DNA of 5,980 nt, taken from Desulfotomaculum sp. (GTDB taxonomy: Bacteria > Bacillota > Desulfotomaculia > Desulfotomaculales > Nap2-2B). The translations under genes were made by a program, and so were the position numbers. A model generated the notes under the pieces. It was not told the DNA's origin and ran no database searches. It saw only the letters and a list, made by a program, of their open reading frames with translations. Below are positions 1 through 5,686 of the stretch, piece by piece. Every line of letters begins with the position of its first letter. Positions within the stretch are counted from its first letter, which is position 1. Where the stretch lies: assembly GCA_003445555.1 (NCBI GenBank), contig DMDI01000040.1, positions 589-6,568 on the forward strand, read 5' to 3'.

Positions 1-22
1 TCATCGGGTCAATTGGTGCAAC
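1..22. repeat. Direct repeat copy 1
   Basis: Twenty-two bases match bases 76-97 with one mismatch (T versus G at the fourth base). The exact shared core is CGGGTCAATTGGTGCAAC at 5-22. The match may extend to the left of the window. It is interpreted as a transposase-binding subterminal repeat of the IS21-like end. Confidence 0.8.
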
Positions 23-75
23 GGGGGGCATAAACAAAAACATTAGCAAAGCAAAAGAAGCTTTCAGTCCCCTTG

Positions 76-97
76 TCAGCGGGTCAATTGGTGCAAC
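76..97. repeat. Direct repeat copy 2
   Basis: This is the second copy of the repeat at 1-22, exactly 75 bases downstream, with the identical 18-bp core at 80-97. It sits about 20 bases inside the putative ACA terminus at 118, which is where IS21-type elements carry their outermost internal repeat. Confidence 0.8.
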
Positions 98-217
98 TTG
101 GAAAAGCATAACTCGACAGGTTAAAACTTTTTAAAATTTCTTCTTAACTACCATCATTTTTGCAGTTGTCCTTTTATGACTTTTGTTCATTATCTTAATT
201 CTACACAATGCTTTATA

Positions 218-246
218 TTGACATATAACATAAAACGTGTTACTTT
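218..246 (+). promoter_or_regulatory. Candidate promoter of the toxin-antitoxin pair with a small dyad
   Basis: A perfect -35 hexamer TTGACA lies at 218-223. Seventeen bases later comes a weak -10, TACTTT at 241-246; a better hexamer, TATGAT at 246-251, is spaced 22 bases away, which is too far. A dyad TAACA-N7-TGTTA occupies 226-242, between the two hexamers, where a repressor would block transcription. Antitoxins usually repress their own promoter, so this dyad is a candidate operator. This rests on sequence inspection only. Confidence 0.35.
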
Positions 247-329
247 ATGATTATACTCCCTCATAATTAGGCATACATTATATAAAGTAGCCTGACGGAA
301 GGGTCAAAAATGAACAAACCCATAACAAC

Positions 330-336
330 AAGGAGG
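330..336 (+). promoter_or_regulatory. Ribosome binding site that decides the antitoxin start
   Basis: AAGGAGG, a near-perfect Shine-Dalgarno sequence, lies 9 bases before the ATG at 346. It falls inside the reading frame that would start at the earlier ATG at 310, and so argues for the ATG at 346. The ATG at 310 has only the poorer GGAAGGG at 297-303. Confidence 0.7.
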
Positions 337-345
337 TCACTCAAA

Positions 346-537
346 ATGCCCGCACCAGCGGAGAAAAAACAAAACGACTACGAAGAACGCAGGCAAAAGC
401 TAGAACAGGCCAGAATGCTTCACAAAAGCATTTCCAAGAAAATGAGCATTGCTGGCATAACCCGCCAGGAAATAAAAGAAGATGTTTGCAAAGTACGGGC
501 ATATGTCAGAAAAACCAGTTATATCGGTCGCAATTGA
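346..537 (+). CDS. Short antitoxin paired with a PIN-domain toxin
   Basis: The 63-residue product is small, hydrophilic and highly charged, as expected for an antitoxin. Residues 9-33 look like one long Lys/Glu/Arg-rich helix, followed by a C-terminal AGITRQEIKEDVCKVRAYVRK segment at about 36-56. A 'GxTxEEI...VR'-like tail is common in small partners of PIN-family toxins. No clear ribbon-helix-helix or AbrB fold can be assigned by eye. The start at 346 is chosen for its strong ribosome binding site; a start at 310 would add 12 residues. The last 56 bases overlap the toxin gene in another frame, which implies translational coupling and tight antitoxin-toxin stoichiometry. The antitoxin call rests largely on its position before the PIN gene. 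Confidence 0.65.
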   Translation: MPAPAEKKQNDYEERRQKLEQARMLHKSISKKMSIAGITRQEIKEDVCKVRAYVRKTSYIGRN

Positions 538-967
538 CACAAACGTTTTAGTTCCCTCTCTTTACAGCCGCACCCCTATAGCCAGATTTATTTTATCTGG
601 CAAACTTACTTTTATTTGGAATCCTTTCATTCACAATGAAGCCTCCAAGATAATTAATAGGTTAGCTGACCGATACTACAAAAAAGCCGGTGTTCAATCA
701 GAAGAAATTATAAAATTGCTTGAGTTGATCACCGATTTAGGCATCGAAGTACCCGATATGCCAGACGACTGGCCATCGATATCAAGCGATAGGAACGATG
801 ACCCTTTTCTTTGGGCCGCGCTGACCGGTGGCGCCGAATACATCATTTCAGACGATGAATCACACATGTTAAAGCTAAAAGAGTTTTGCGGCATTCCCAT
901 AGGAACCCCGGGAGACTTTTTTGAATGGGTGAAGATTGCCCACCCGATACCTAAGCCCCGGTGGTGA
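482..967 (+). CDS. PIN-domain ribonuclease toxin (TIGR00305-like)
   Basis: The 161-residue product has the length and motif order of the 'putative toxin-antitoxin toxin component, PIN family' proteins. Motifs: VAIDTNVLVPSL at 16-27 with the first catalytic Asp at D19; E53 in HNEASKII; RNDDPFLWAALTGGAEYIIS at about 104-123 with acidic D106/D107; SDDE with D124/D125; then LKEFCGIPIGTP at 132-143. PIN domains coordinate Mg2+ or Mn2+ through these acidic residues and cut single-stranded RNA. All appear intact, so the toxin should be active. The ATG at 482 and the one at 503 (Met8) are both possible; neither has a good Shine-Dalgarno, which fits coupling to the overlapping antitoxin gene. The 3' end overlaps the convergent hicB-like gene by 17 bases. 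Base use is visibly less A/T-rich than in the CRISPR genes. Confidence 0.88.
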   Translation: MFAKYGHMSEKPVISVAIDTNVLVPSLYSRTPIARFILSGKLTFIWNPFIHNEASKIINRLADRYYKKAGVQSEEIIKLLELITDLGIEVPDMPDDWPSISSDRNDDPFLWAALTGGAEYIISDDESHMLKLKEFCGIPIGTPGDFFEWVKIAHPIPKPRW

Positions 968-1334
968 TCAATCTCTTTTTTTCTCTTTTTGGTTGTCTTT
1001 TCATATTTATGATCCCATATTCTCCTTGCGTCTTTAATCGGCAAAAGAATTGTCCTGTGTTTTGGCCCTCATGACTTGTGTGATATCCAGGTGTGGTACC
1101 GGTGCAACTTACCGTTTCCTCCAAAACTTCCTGAAGTGTTATAAGGCATTCGTCTTCACTGTCACCATCAGCCCATACTCCTGGACAGGAGGGAATTTTT
1201 GCAAAATAAGTTCCGTCATTATGTTTTTTAATTTTTGCTTCTTTCATCGCTGCGTAAATAAATGAGGTAAATAAACCACCGGGCATTTTTGCTTTTACTT
1301 CTCTTTTTTGTTGAACTCGAGGCCAGATAGACAT
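951..1334 (-). CDS. hicB: HicB-like antitoxin with aberrant C-terminus, no hicA seen
   Basis: The product has 127 residues. Residues 21-73 match the N-terminal HicB partial RNase-H-like fold: FTSFIYAAMKEAKIKK, then DGTYFAKIPSCPGVWADGDS and EDECLITLQEVLEE. HicB normally binds and neutralises the HicA mRNA-interferase toxin. After LEE, where family members continue with a hydrophobic helix (often WxLL), this protein runs into an unrelated Cys/Thr/Gly-rich and then Lys/Arg-rich tail of about 54 residues. Neither other frame restores the family C-terminus, so the gene looks truncated or rearranged rather than carrying a single frameshift. GAGGTG seven bases before the ATG at 1334 supports this start; Met17 is a poorer alternative. 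No HicA-like ORF lies on either side, so it is an orphan or decaying antitoxin. It could instead be a solo HicB-like regulator. Confidence 0.6.
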   Translation of the reverse strand: MSIWPRVQQKREVKAKMPGGLFTSFIYAAMKEAKIKKHNDGTYFAKIPSCPGVWADGDSEDECLITLQEVLEETVSCTGTTPGYHTSHEGQNTGQFFCRLKTQGEYGIINMKRQPKREKKRLITTGA

Positions 1335-1434
1335 TTAAAAACACCTCGCTTTCATTTTTCAAGTTATTTTAACGTAATTGTATTTTATCATATTTACATT
1401 CTTTAGTATTCCTGATTGAATAAATATTTATCAG

Positions 1435-2049
1435 CTAAGCAAAAGGTAGCGCCTGGTAGCTGCGTGTACCGTATATTCGGTAAATTAGTTCATCAGCATT
1501 TGCATAATATTCAAAAGGAAGCTCAATTAAATTTAAGCTTTCAAGGGGAGGGAACATTTTTTGTCGAAGCAAATCTTCATTGTCAATATAGTACTCGATA
1601 AGAGTTTCAATTAAATAAAAATTTTTTATTTTAGGATCATCTTCAAATTTATCAAGGATATGATATATACCTTTGACATTTCTGTAAAATGGAACCAGTA
1701 CACCCATTAAAACAGACATGCTTTTTCTCCCACCAGCCAGAGAAAGGTAGATTGTGTTAGTAGTATTATTTTCTAAGATTGTGTAAATACCTTGCAAAAA
1801 ATGGTAGCAATCCCCAGAGGTGCTAACATCAGAAAAAGGAAAACTACAAGCTGTTACTGGTAAAGAATAAACCTTCTTTAATTGCTCTTCTATAATATTA
1901 AAGGCATCTTTAATATTTTCTGCTTTTTCCGGGTATAAAACAATAACCTCGTCAAGGTTGATTTGTTTGATTTCCTTTAAGGCCTTAACCATAGCCGTAA
2001 TCACAATAGGAGATTTCCCAAGTGAAGCAATAAGAATAGATTTAGGCAT
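1435..2049 (-). CDS. CARF-domain CRISPR protein, probable ring nuclease (NE0113-like)
   Basis: The 204-residue product is the last gene of the CRISPR operon. The N-terminus, SILIASLGKSPIVITAMVKAL (4-24), is the first strand and ligand loop of a CARF (Rossmann-like) domain. LSLAGGRKSMS at 102-112 followed by GIYHILDKFE at 127-136 is the second ligand loop and strand, resembling the Cas_NE0113 family. The last 50 residues, including FPPLESLNLIELPFEYY at 166-182, show no HEPN, PD-(D/E)xK or membrane segment. Known: CARF-only proteins of this kind bind cyclic oligoadenylate and several are ring nucleases that degrade it, switching off type III immunity. K109 and S13 are plausible ligand or catalytic residues by position (inference). 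AGAGGT at 2058-2063 is a good ribosome binding site, and the gap from the RAMP gene is 19 bases. A purely sensory or regulatory CARF protein is the alternative. Confidence 0.75.
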   Translation of the reverse strand: MPKSILIASLGKSPIVITAMVKALKEIKQINLDEVIVLYPEKAENIKDAFNIIEEQLKKVYSLPVTACSFPFSDVSTSGDCYHFLQGIYTILENNTTNTIYLSLAGGRKSMSVLMGVLVPFYRNVKGIYHILDKFEDDPKIKNFYLIETLIEYYIDNEDLLRQKMFPPLESLNLIELPFEYYANADELIYRIYGTRSYQALPFA

Positions 2050-2068
2050 TTTAAAAAACCTCTATCTT

Positions 2069-3127
2069 TTATGGTGTGTTTTTGATAGGTACATCATGGT
2101 TATTTTCAAACCAGTTTCTATCAACTGCTATCGGGTAATGGTAAGAAGTAGTATTATTTGGGTCCCAATTCCAAATATACCTTAAAGAATTAAGAACAGG
2201 TGAGTTAGTATTGGTTGTAAATCCAGAAATTTGACTGGCAATATAATTATTTAAATCCTGAGGATTAATTTCCTTACTGTAATGTATTTCGCTATTGGCA
2301 AAGTCGGTATAACGTTTTTTCATGTTTCTTAAGGTGAGGTTTGTAATTTCAATTTTTATACTTCCCAGGCCAGAAGGCTTGGCGTAGCCAATTTTGTGTC
2401 GCATTGATTCTTCGAGAACAATAGCATAAAGCAGCGCCTGCCATTCACTTTCTTCCAGGTTGGTAAAATGTGCAGAAAAAGAAAACTTTGAACCCTTATC
2501 CAAAGGGATAATATATTGACTGAATTTACTATCTCTATTGTCCAGGGTAAGACCTTGAGGAAAATGAAAATAATATTTTCGTCCAGCAATTTTATCCTCT
2601 TTCATGTAAAACGCAGTATGGTGTGGCTTAGGCCCCATCAAGTCAATAGTATGAATTGGTTCATGTTCGATAGGATTTATACAGATGGCATCCTGAAAAC
2701 AAACCTTTCCTTCAAATACCCCTTCCTTTTTTAACCAACCAAATATACGGCAGGAAGTACATAGATTTTCAGGTTTAAAGCATAAACGAAATGCCTCTGG
2801 TAACCCGTCCTTGAGATTTATTTTTCCTTTTTGATTACCTTTTCTATATATTTCATCAAATTTAGAAAAACACCCATTGGCAACTGTTTCTACCAGGTTG
2901 CGAAATAAACCCTTTAATGATGTAGCAGGAATAATATATTTGTTGTCTTTATTTTTAATAAAAGTTTTTGGGGTATGATTATTATTTGTTTTAATGAACA
3001 CTGGCGTTTCTGCACTTATAACAGCGGTCAAATGTCCTGAAATACCCTCAAATTTATCATGCATTGTTGACGGGTGACGCTCTGGTGAAATATCCCAGCT
3101 TACAGGCACGAAATCATAGGGGTTCAT
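2069..3127 (-). CDS. Type III CRISPR RAMP protein, TIGR03986-like (Cas7 fold)
   Basis: The 352-residue product opens with NPYDFVPVS, then SGHLTAVISAETPVFI at 30-45, the first RAMP (RRM-like) strand. IIPATSLKGLFRNLVE at 65-80 is the Cas7 motif around the crRNA-binding helix. C123-x2-C126 in CTSCRIFG, with C86 and C116, forms a candidate zinc site. GPKPHHTAFY lies at 165-174, and the RAMP glycine-rich loop HKIGYAKPSGLGSIKI at 243-258. This order fits the TIGR03986 RAMP family found in type III-D loci. The position that is Asp in the other two RAMPs is His51, so this subunit is probably structural and does not cut target RNA. A C-terminal extension of about 90 residues follows the last RAMP motif. 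GAGGAGGTG inside the end of csx19 is its ribosome binding site, leaving a gap of 6 bases. Its exact place in the complex cannot be read from sequence. Confidence 0.83.
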   Translation of the reverse strand: MNPYDFVPVSWDISPERHPSTMHDKFEGISGHLTAVISAETPVFIKTNNNHTPKTFIKNKDNKYIIPATSLKGLFRNLVETVANGCFSKFDEIYRKGNQKGKINLKDGLPEAFRLCFKPENLCTSCRIFGWLKKEGVFEGKVCFQDAICINPIEHEPIHTIDLMGPKPHHTAFYMKEDKIAGRKYYFHFPQGLTLDNRDSKFSQYIIPLDKGSKFSFSAHFTNLEESEWQALLYAIVLEESMRHKIGYAKPSGLGSIKIEITNLTLRNMKKRYTDFANSEIHYSKEINPQDLNNYIASQISGFTTNTNSPVLNSLRYIWNWDPNNTTSYHYPIAVDRNWFENNHDVPIKNTP

Positions 3128-3133
3128 CTGGTT

Positions 3134-3685
3134 TCACACCTCCTCGAGGTCGTAAAAACGGGAAAATATAACCTGCCCCGTCTCTTTGTCAATATATTCA
3201 AAAGCTTTTAATTCCACCCTTGTTTTCTTATTTGTTTCTGATTCAACAGGATATTGTAAAATACGGGGAATTTGAAGCTCTATAAATAGATTTTTTTCAT
3301 TTCGTTCCAACTGTTTCAATATTTCGGATGTTACTTTTTTACCCCATAATAAGTAAGTTGAAGTTGAAGTCTCCAAATATTCAGTGGGTATAGAGTTAAG
3401 TTCTGGGAGTATAATATCTTTGCCTGCATAAACCACCCAAAACTCTCCACTTTCAGTAATTTCCCAGCGTAATTCCCTGTCGTAGTCAAATATTCGTCCT
3501 TTTTCAAAGGTTGAAAAAAGAAAATCATAATTGAATTTTTGAAAAATAATTCCCTTTTGATCTTTATCCAACCAGCTTTTTGGTACCCTTTCTAAAATCA
3601 TATAGCACTTGTTTAAAGACCAGTTAATTTCTTTTATTAGAATAGAGATATCTTTTACTACTCCAGAACATAGCTTCTCAATCAT
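3134..3685 (-). CDS. csx19: Type III-D CRISPR-associated protein Csx19
   Basis: The 183-residue product fits Csx19 (TIGR03984) in length and motif order: GRIFDYDRELRWE at 63-75, YLLWGKK at 111-117, LQIPRILQYPV at 137-147, and a C-terminal FEYIDKETGQVIFSRFYDL at 162-180. Csx19 is a marker of subtype III-D and a component of III-D effector complexes; it carries no recognised catalytic motif, and none is visible here. The start codon overlaps the stop codon of the upstream Cas7-like gene as ATGA, a four-base overlap typical of translational coupling. The 3' end contains the ribosome binding site of the next RAMP gene. The family call is from motif recognition without a profile search, but the operon context agrees with it. 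Confidence 0.8.
   Translation of the reverse strand: MIEKLCSGVVKDISILIKEINWSLNKCYMILERVPKSWLDKDQKGIIFQKFNYDFLFSTFEKGRIFDYDRELRWEITESGEFWVVYAGKDIILPELNSIPTEYLETSTSTYLLWGKKVTSEILKQLERNEKNLFIELQIPRILQYPVESETNKKTRVELKAFEYIDKETGQVIFSRFYDLEEV
3137..3145 (-). promoter_or_regulatory. Strong ribosome binding site inside the csx19 3' end
   Basis: On the minus strand GAGGAGGTG lies 9 bases before the ATG of the TIGR03986-like RAMP gene. It encodes the C-terminal Glu-Glu-Val of Csx19. It is the best Shine-Dalgarno in the operon and supports the start at 3127. Confidence 0.7.
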
Positions 3686-4794
3686 TGCAGTTCATCTCGC
3701 CCGTATTTTTTAAGACCTAAATTTTGAACTTTCATTCTATCAGGTACTGGCCAATTCTGAATATGTTCTACAAAGGCTGCTATTGCTTTTTCAATAAGCA
3801 TTGATAAGGATTTATGCTCGTTATCATCTTTAAATACCTGCTTCCAACGTATGCCCTCAGATATACCGGGCACCTCTATACCAAGATTTAACAAGTCATT
3901 TTCTATGGTACCATAATCTTCTGATTCCGATTGAGACATAAACTTACCTAAACCCCAAATTTCTTTTTTTAATTCATTACAGACAAGAGGCTTGAGGTAT
4001 TGAATGGTTACAGACTCAATCTTACCTTTAACTTTCCCCAAGCCTCTTGATTTACCAGAGCCGATCTGGATAATTCCATCTTCGATATCTTTAATTAAAA
4101 GCATAAGTGCTCCTAACTGCCATATTTCAAAATTACGTAGATAAATTTTTGTTTCAAAGGTAACCCCGGCTTGAACAACATCCAGGTTAAAAAGTGCTCC
4201 GCTTTCGGTTGCTGCTCCTCCTGTAAAGCGGTCAATGGCAACACCATCCCTTGTTTCTATGAATTGAGTCATCCTTTGTCTTTCACCTAAATTGGATAAA
4301 TATGCATCGTTAATGGATATACGGCCGGTGAAATAGGTTGAACCAAATAAACGGCAGGCCGGGCAGGAATCTTTATAAACCGTTGGGTTCATTTCTTCAG
4401 GATTTTCAGGATCTAAATCTTGATTTGCAATCCTATATTTAGCTCCCTGCCTATCTTCAATTGTAGTTTCCTTTTCCTTTTTTTTTCTCAATTCAAACCG
4501 GTTGCCACAAAAAACTTGAAGATAATCTTTTTCATCAAGATTCCTATCGGCTTTTTTATAAGGCAGGCACACAATTTCTTCATTAAATGAGCGAATTACC
4601 TTTTCAATATGGCTGCGGAAAACCCCTTTTAAAGAAGTGCCGGGAATATAAACCTGTTCTTGTCCATTCCTGTAAGTGAGAACGGGCGTCATATCAGAAC
4701 CATGAGGGGTAGCATAACCAGATTTTATGAGTAAAGGTCCTTCTGTAACTAATTGCAGCGTAAAAAGGCACTCGTTAATCAGTTTTTTTAACAA
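3682..4794 (-). CDS. cas7: Cas7/Csm3-like RAMP backbone subunit, long form
   Basis: The 370-residue product has the motifs of a type III Cas7 subunit. LFTLQLVTEGPLLIKSG at 10-26 is the first RRM strand. D34 in HGSDMTPVL aligns with the target-RNA-cleaving Asp of Csm3 (D33 in characterised Csm3). YIPGTSLKGVFRSHIEKV at 49-66 is the crRNA-binding segment. CPACRLFGS at 144-152 with C76 and C96 is a likely zinc site. ETRDGVAIDRFTGGA at 180-194 and IGSGKSRGLGKV at 244-255 are signature motifs of SSO1426/Csx7-type RAMPs. Two parts are unusual: a charged insert at about 80-140, and a C-terminal extension of about 105 residues beyond the last RAMP strand. The start codon is TTG, supported by AAGGGGG 7 bases upstream and by a 7-base overlap with the preceding gene; no in-frame ATG precedes the first motif. 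It should bind crRNA and cut the target once per copy. Confidence 0.87.
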   Translation of the reverse strand: MLKKLINECLFTLQLVTEGPLLIKSGYATPHGSDMTPVLTYRNGQEQVYIPGTSLKGVFRSHIEKVIRSFNEEIVCLPYKKADRNLDEKDYLQVFCGNRFELRKKKEKETTIEDRQGAKYRIANQDLDPENPEEMNPTVYKDSCPACRLFGSTYFTGRISINDAYLSNLGERQRMTQFIETRDGVAIDRFTGGAATESGALFNLDVVQAGVTFETKIYLRNFEIWQLGALMLLIKDIEDGIIQIGSGKSRGLGKVKGKIESVTIQYLKPLVCNELKKEIWGLGKFMSQSESEDYGTIENDLLNLGIEVPGISEGIRWKQVFKDDNEHKSLSMLIEKAIAAFVEHIQNWPVPDRMKVQNLGLKKYGRDELQ

Positions 4795-5621
4795 TTTTGA
4801 ACCCCCTTCTCAATGTTTGACAAAAACAGGTTAATTTGCTCTTTGACAAATTTCTCTGCATCGGAGATTACATCCATTTTTTCTTCTAATTTGGAACCTG
4901 AAAGATATTTTTTTAGTTTTTCAATTTTAGTATTTTCATCTTGCAGGTCAAGCGTGTATACCTTTAGTTCATGAATCTGACAGTTGCCTAACCCCCGTGA
5001 CTTAAACCCTCCAATATAACCAAATCCGCTTAAAAACTCATTAAGACCGGTACAAGCAAGAAAAATATCTTTTTGGGTAGGGTTTTCCAAAAGGATGTTA
5101 AAATCAAAAACAGAATATGCATCAATAACTTCAAAATCGTATTTTAATTTGTCAACTGCCCGTTCACTATCACGGTCAATAACAACCCCATCTTGGATTC
5201 TTGTTACACCGGCCCATTCGCACACTGTCAGGTCGTTAAAAATAATTTTTGATGCTGTGAAAGGTGAACCAAATAATTTACAGGTATCGCACAAACATTT
5301 TTCCAGTTCATTTGCTAAACTTTTTTCATTCCATTTTTTCTTGTTTTTTTCGTCTATAAAATTTTTCTGATTGGCACTTGGACAATTAGTATTATCTTCA
5401 ATAAGCTGGCAGGTAGAAAGATAAGGGATGACAGCAACAATCTTTTCAACCGTACTGCGAAAAACACCTTTAAAGCTTGAGCCGGGAATATAAGGGATAC
5501 CTGTTACTGTTCGTACTATTGGGCTATCGGTATGAGTAAGATTTACTTTGCCACCACCTATATGCATGGCCGTATTTAACTTTAACCTGCCTTTAAAAAG
5601 AAATTTGCTTTTAATTTCCAT
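4788..5621 (-). CDS. cas7: Cas7/Csm3-like RAMP backbone subunit, short form (Csx7-like)
   Basis: The 277-residue product is the most canonical RAMP here. FKGRLKLNTAMHIGGG at 9-24 leads into D32 in THTDSPIV, the position of the Csm3 cleavage Asp. GIPYIPGSSFKGVFRSTVEK follows at 41-60. CDTCKLFGSPF at 111-121, with C71 and C80 (and C109), is a probable zinc-binding thumb. RIQDGVVIDRDSERA lies at 141-155, and GYIGGFKSRGLGN at 201-213 is the glycine-rich loop. This motif set matches SSO1426/Csx7-type type III RAMPs. It is paralogous to the next gene but lacks that gene's long insert and C-terminal extension. The ribosome binding site is weak (GGATG about 12 bases before the ATG), and 65 bases separate it from the upstream partial gene. 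It should form crRNA-bound backbone with target RNase activity. Confidence 0.88.
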   Translation of the reverse strand: MEIKSKFLFKGRLKLNTAMHIGGGKVNLTHTDSPIVRTVTGIPYIPGSSFKGVFRSTVEKIVAVIPYLSTCQLIEDNTNCPSANQKNFIDEKNKKKWNEKSLANELEKCLCDTCKLFGSPFTASKIIFNDLTVCEWAGVTRIQDGVVIDRDSERAVDKLKYDFEVIDAYSVFDFNILLENPTQKDIFLACTGLNEFLSGFGYIGGFKSRGLGNCQIHELKVYTLDLQDENTKIEKLKKYLSGSKLEEKMDVISDAEKFVKEQINLFLSNIEKGVQNC

Positions 5622-5686
5622 AATATAATCACATCCATAAAGTTTATTAACTTAATTTCTGATGACTTTTTCCCATGCCAGCTTTT

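Larger units (their letters stand above)
1..118. mobile_element. Probable end of an IS21-type insertion sequence (partial)
   Basis: Seen: the segment carries two copies of a subterminal repeat and stops at 5'-...CTCGACA-3', so that read on the minus strand the end begins TGTCGAGTTATGC. Known: IS21-family elements have 5'-TGT...ACA-3' termini and several subterminal repeats that bind the IstA transposase. Inference: this is one end of such an element whose istA/istB genes lie to the left of the window. No transposase coding is visible here, the opposite end cannot be seen, and a target duplication cannot be tested, so the outer boundary at base 118 is provisional. Confidence 0.45.

Noticed and set aside
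1..97. The two repeats at the left edge as part of a CRISPR array
   Set aside because: Only two copies are seen, at 75-bp spacing, with no third unit. The unit-to-spacer proportions are wrong, and the terminus resembles an IS21 end.
940..982. CCACC/GGTGG hairpin followed by T runs as a terminator of the PIN gene
   Set aside because: The stem is 5 bp, the loop is about 15 bases, and the T run starts about 12 bases beyond the stem; too weak to annotate.
694..1044. Minus-strand ORF of 116 codons opposite the PIN gene
   Set aside because: It lies antisense to a clear PIN-domain gene and overlaps the hicB-like tail in another frame. No family resemblance and no ribosome binding site were seen.
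1050..1265. Plus-strand ORF of 71 codons
   Set aside because: It is antisense to the HicB-like reading frame, Cys/Phe-rich, and has no recognisable domain or ribosome binding site.
1412..1434. Hairpin CTGAT...ATCAG with the palindrome ATAAATATTTAT, just after the last CRISPR gene, as a terminator
   Set aside because: The stem is short and A/T-rich and no U-tract follows on the minus strand, so it does not meet the form of an intrinsic terminator.
1660..1683. R-x6-H (RNVKGIYH) in the CARF protein as a HEPN nuclease motif
   Set aside because: It falls in the CARF domain just after the GGRKSMS loop, not in a C-terminal helical bundle, so a chance match is more likely.
5095..5370. Plus-strand ORF of 91 codons inside the first cas7 gene
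   Set aside because: It is the Ser/Phe-rich shadow of a strongly supported minus-strand RAMP gene.
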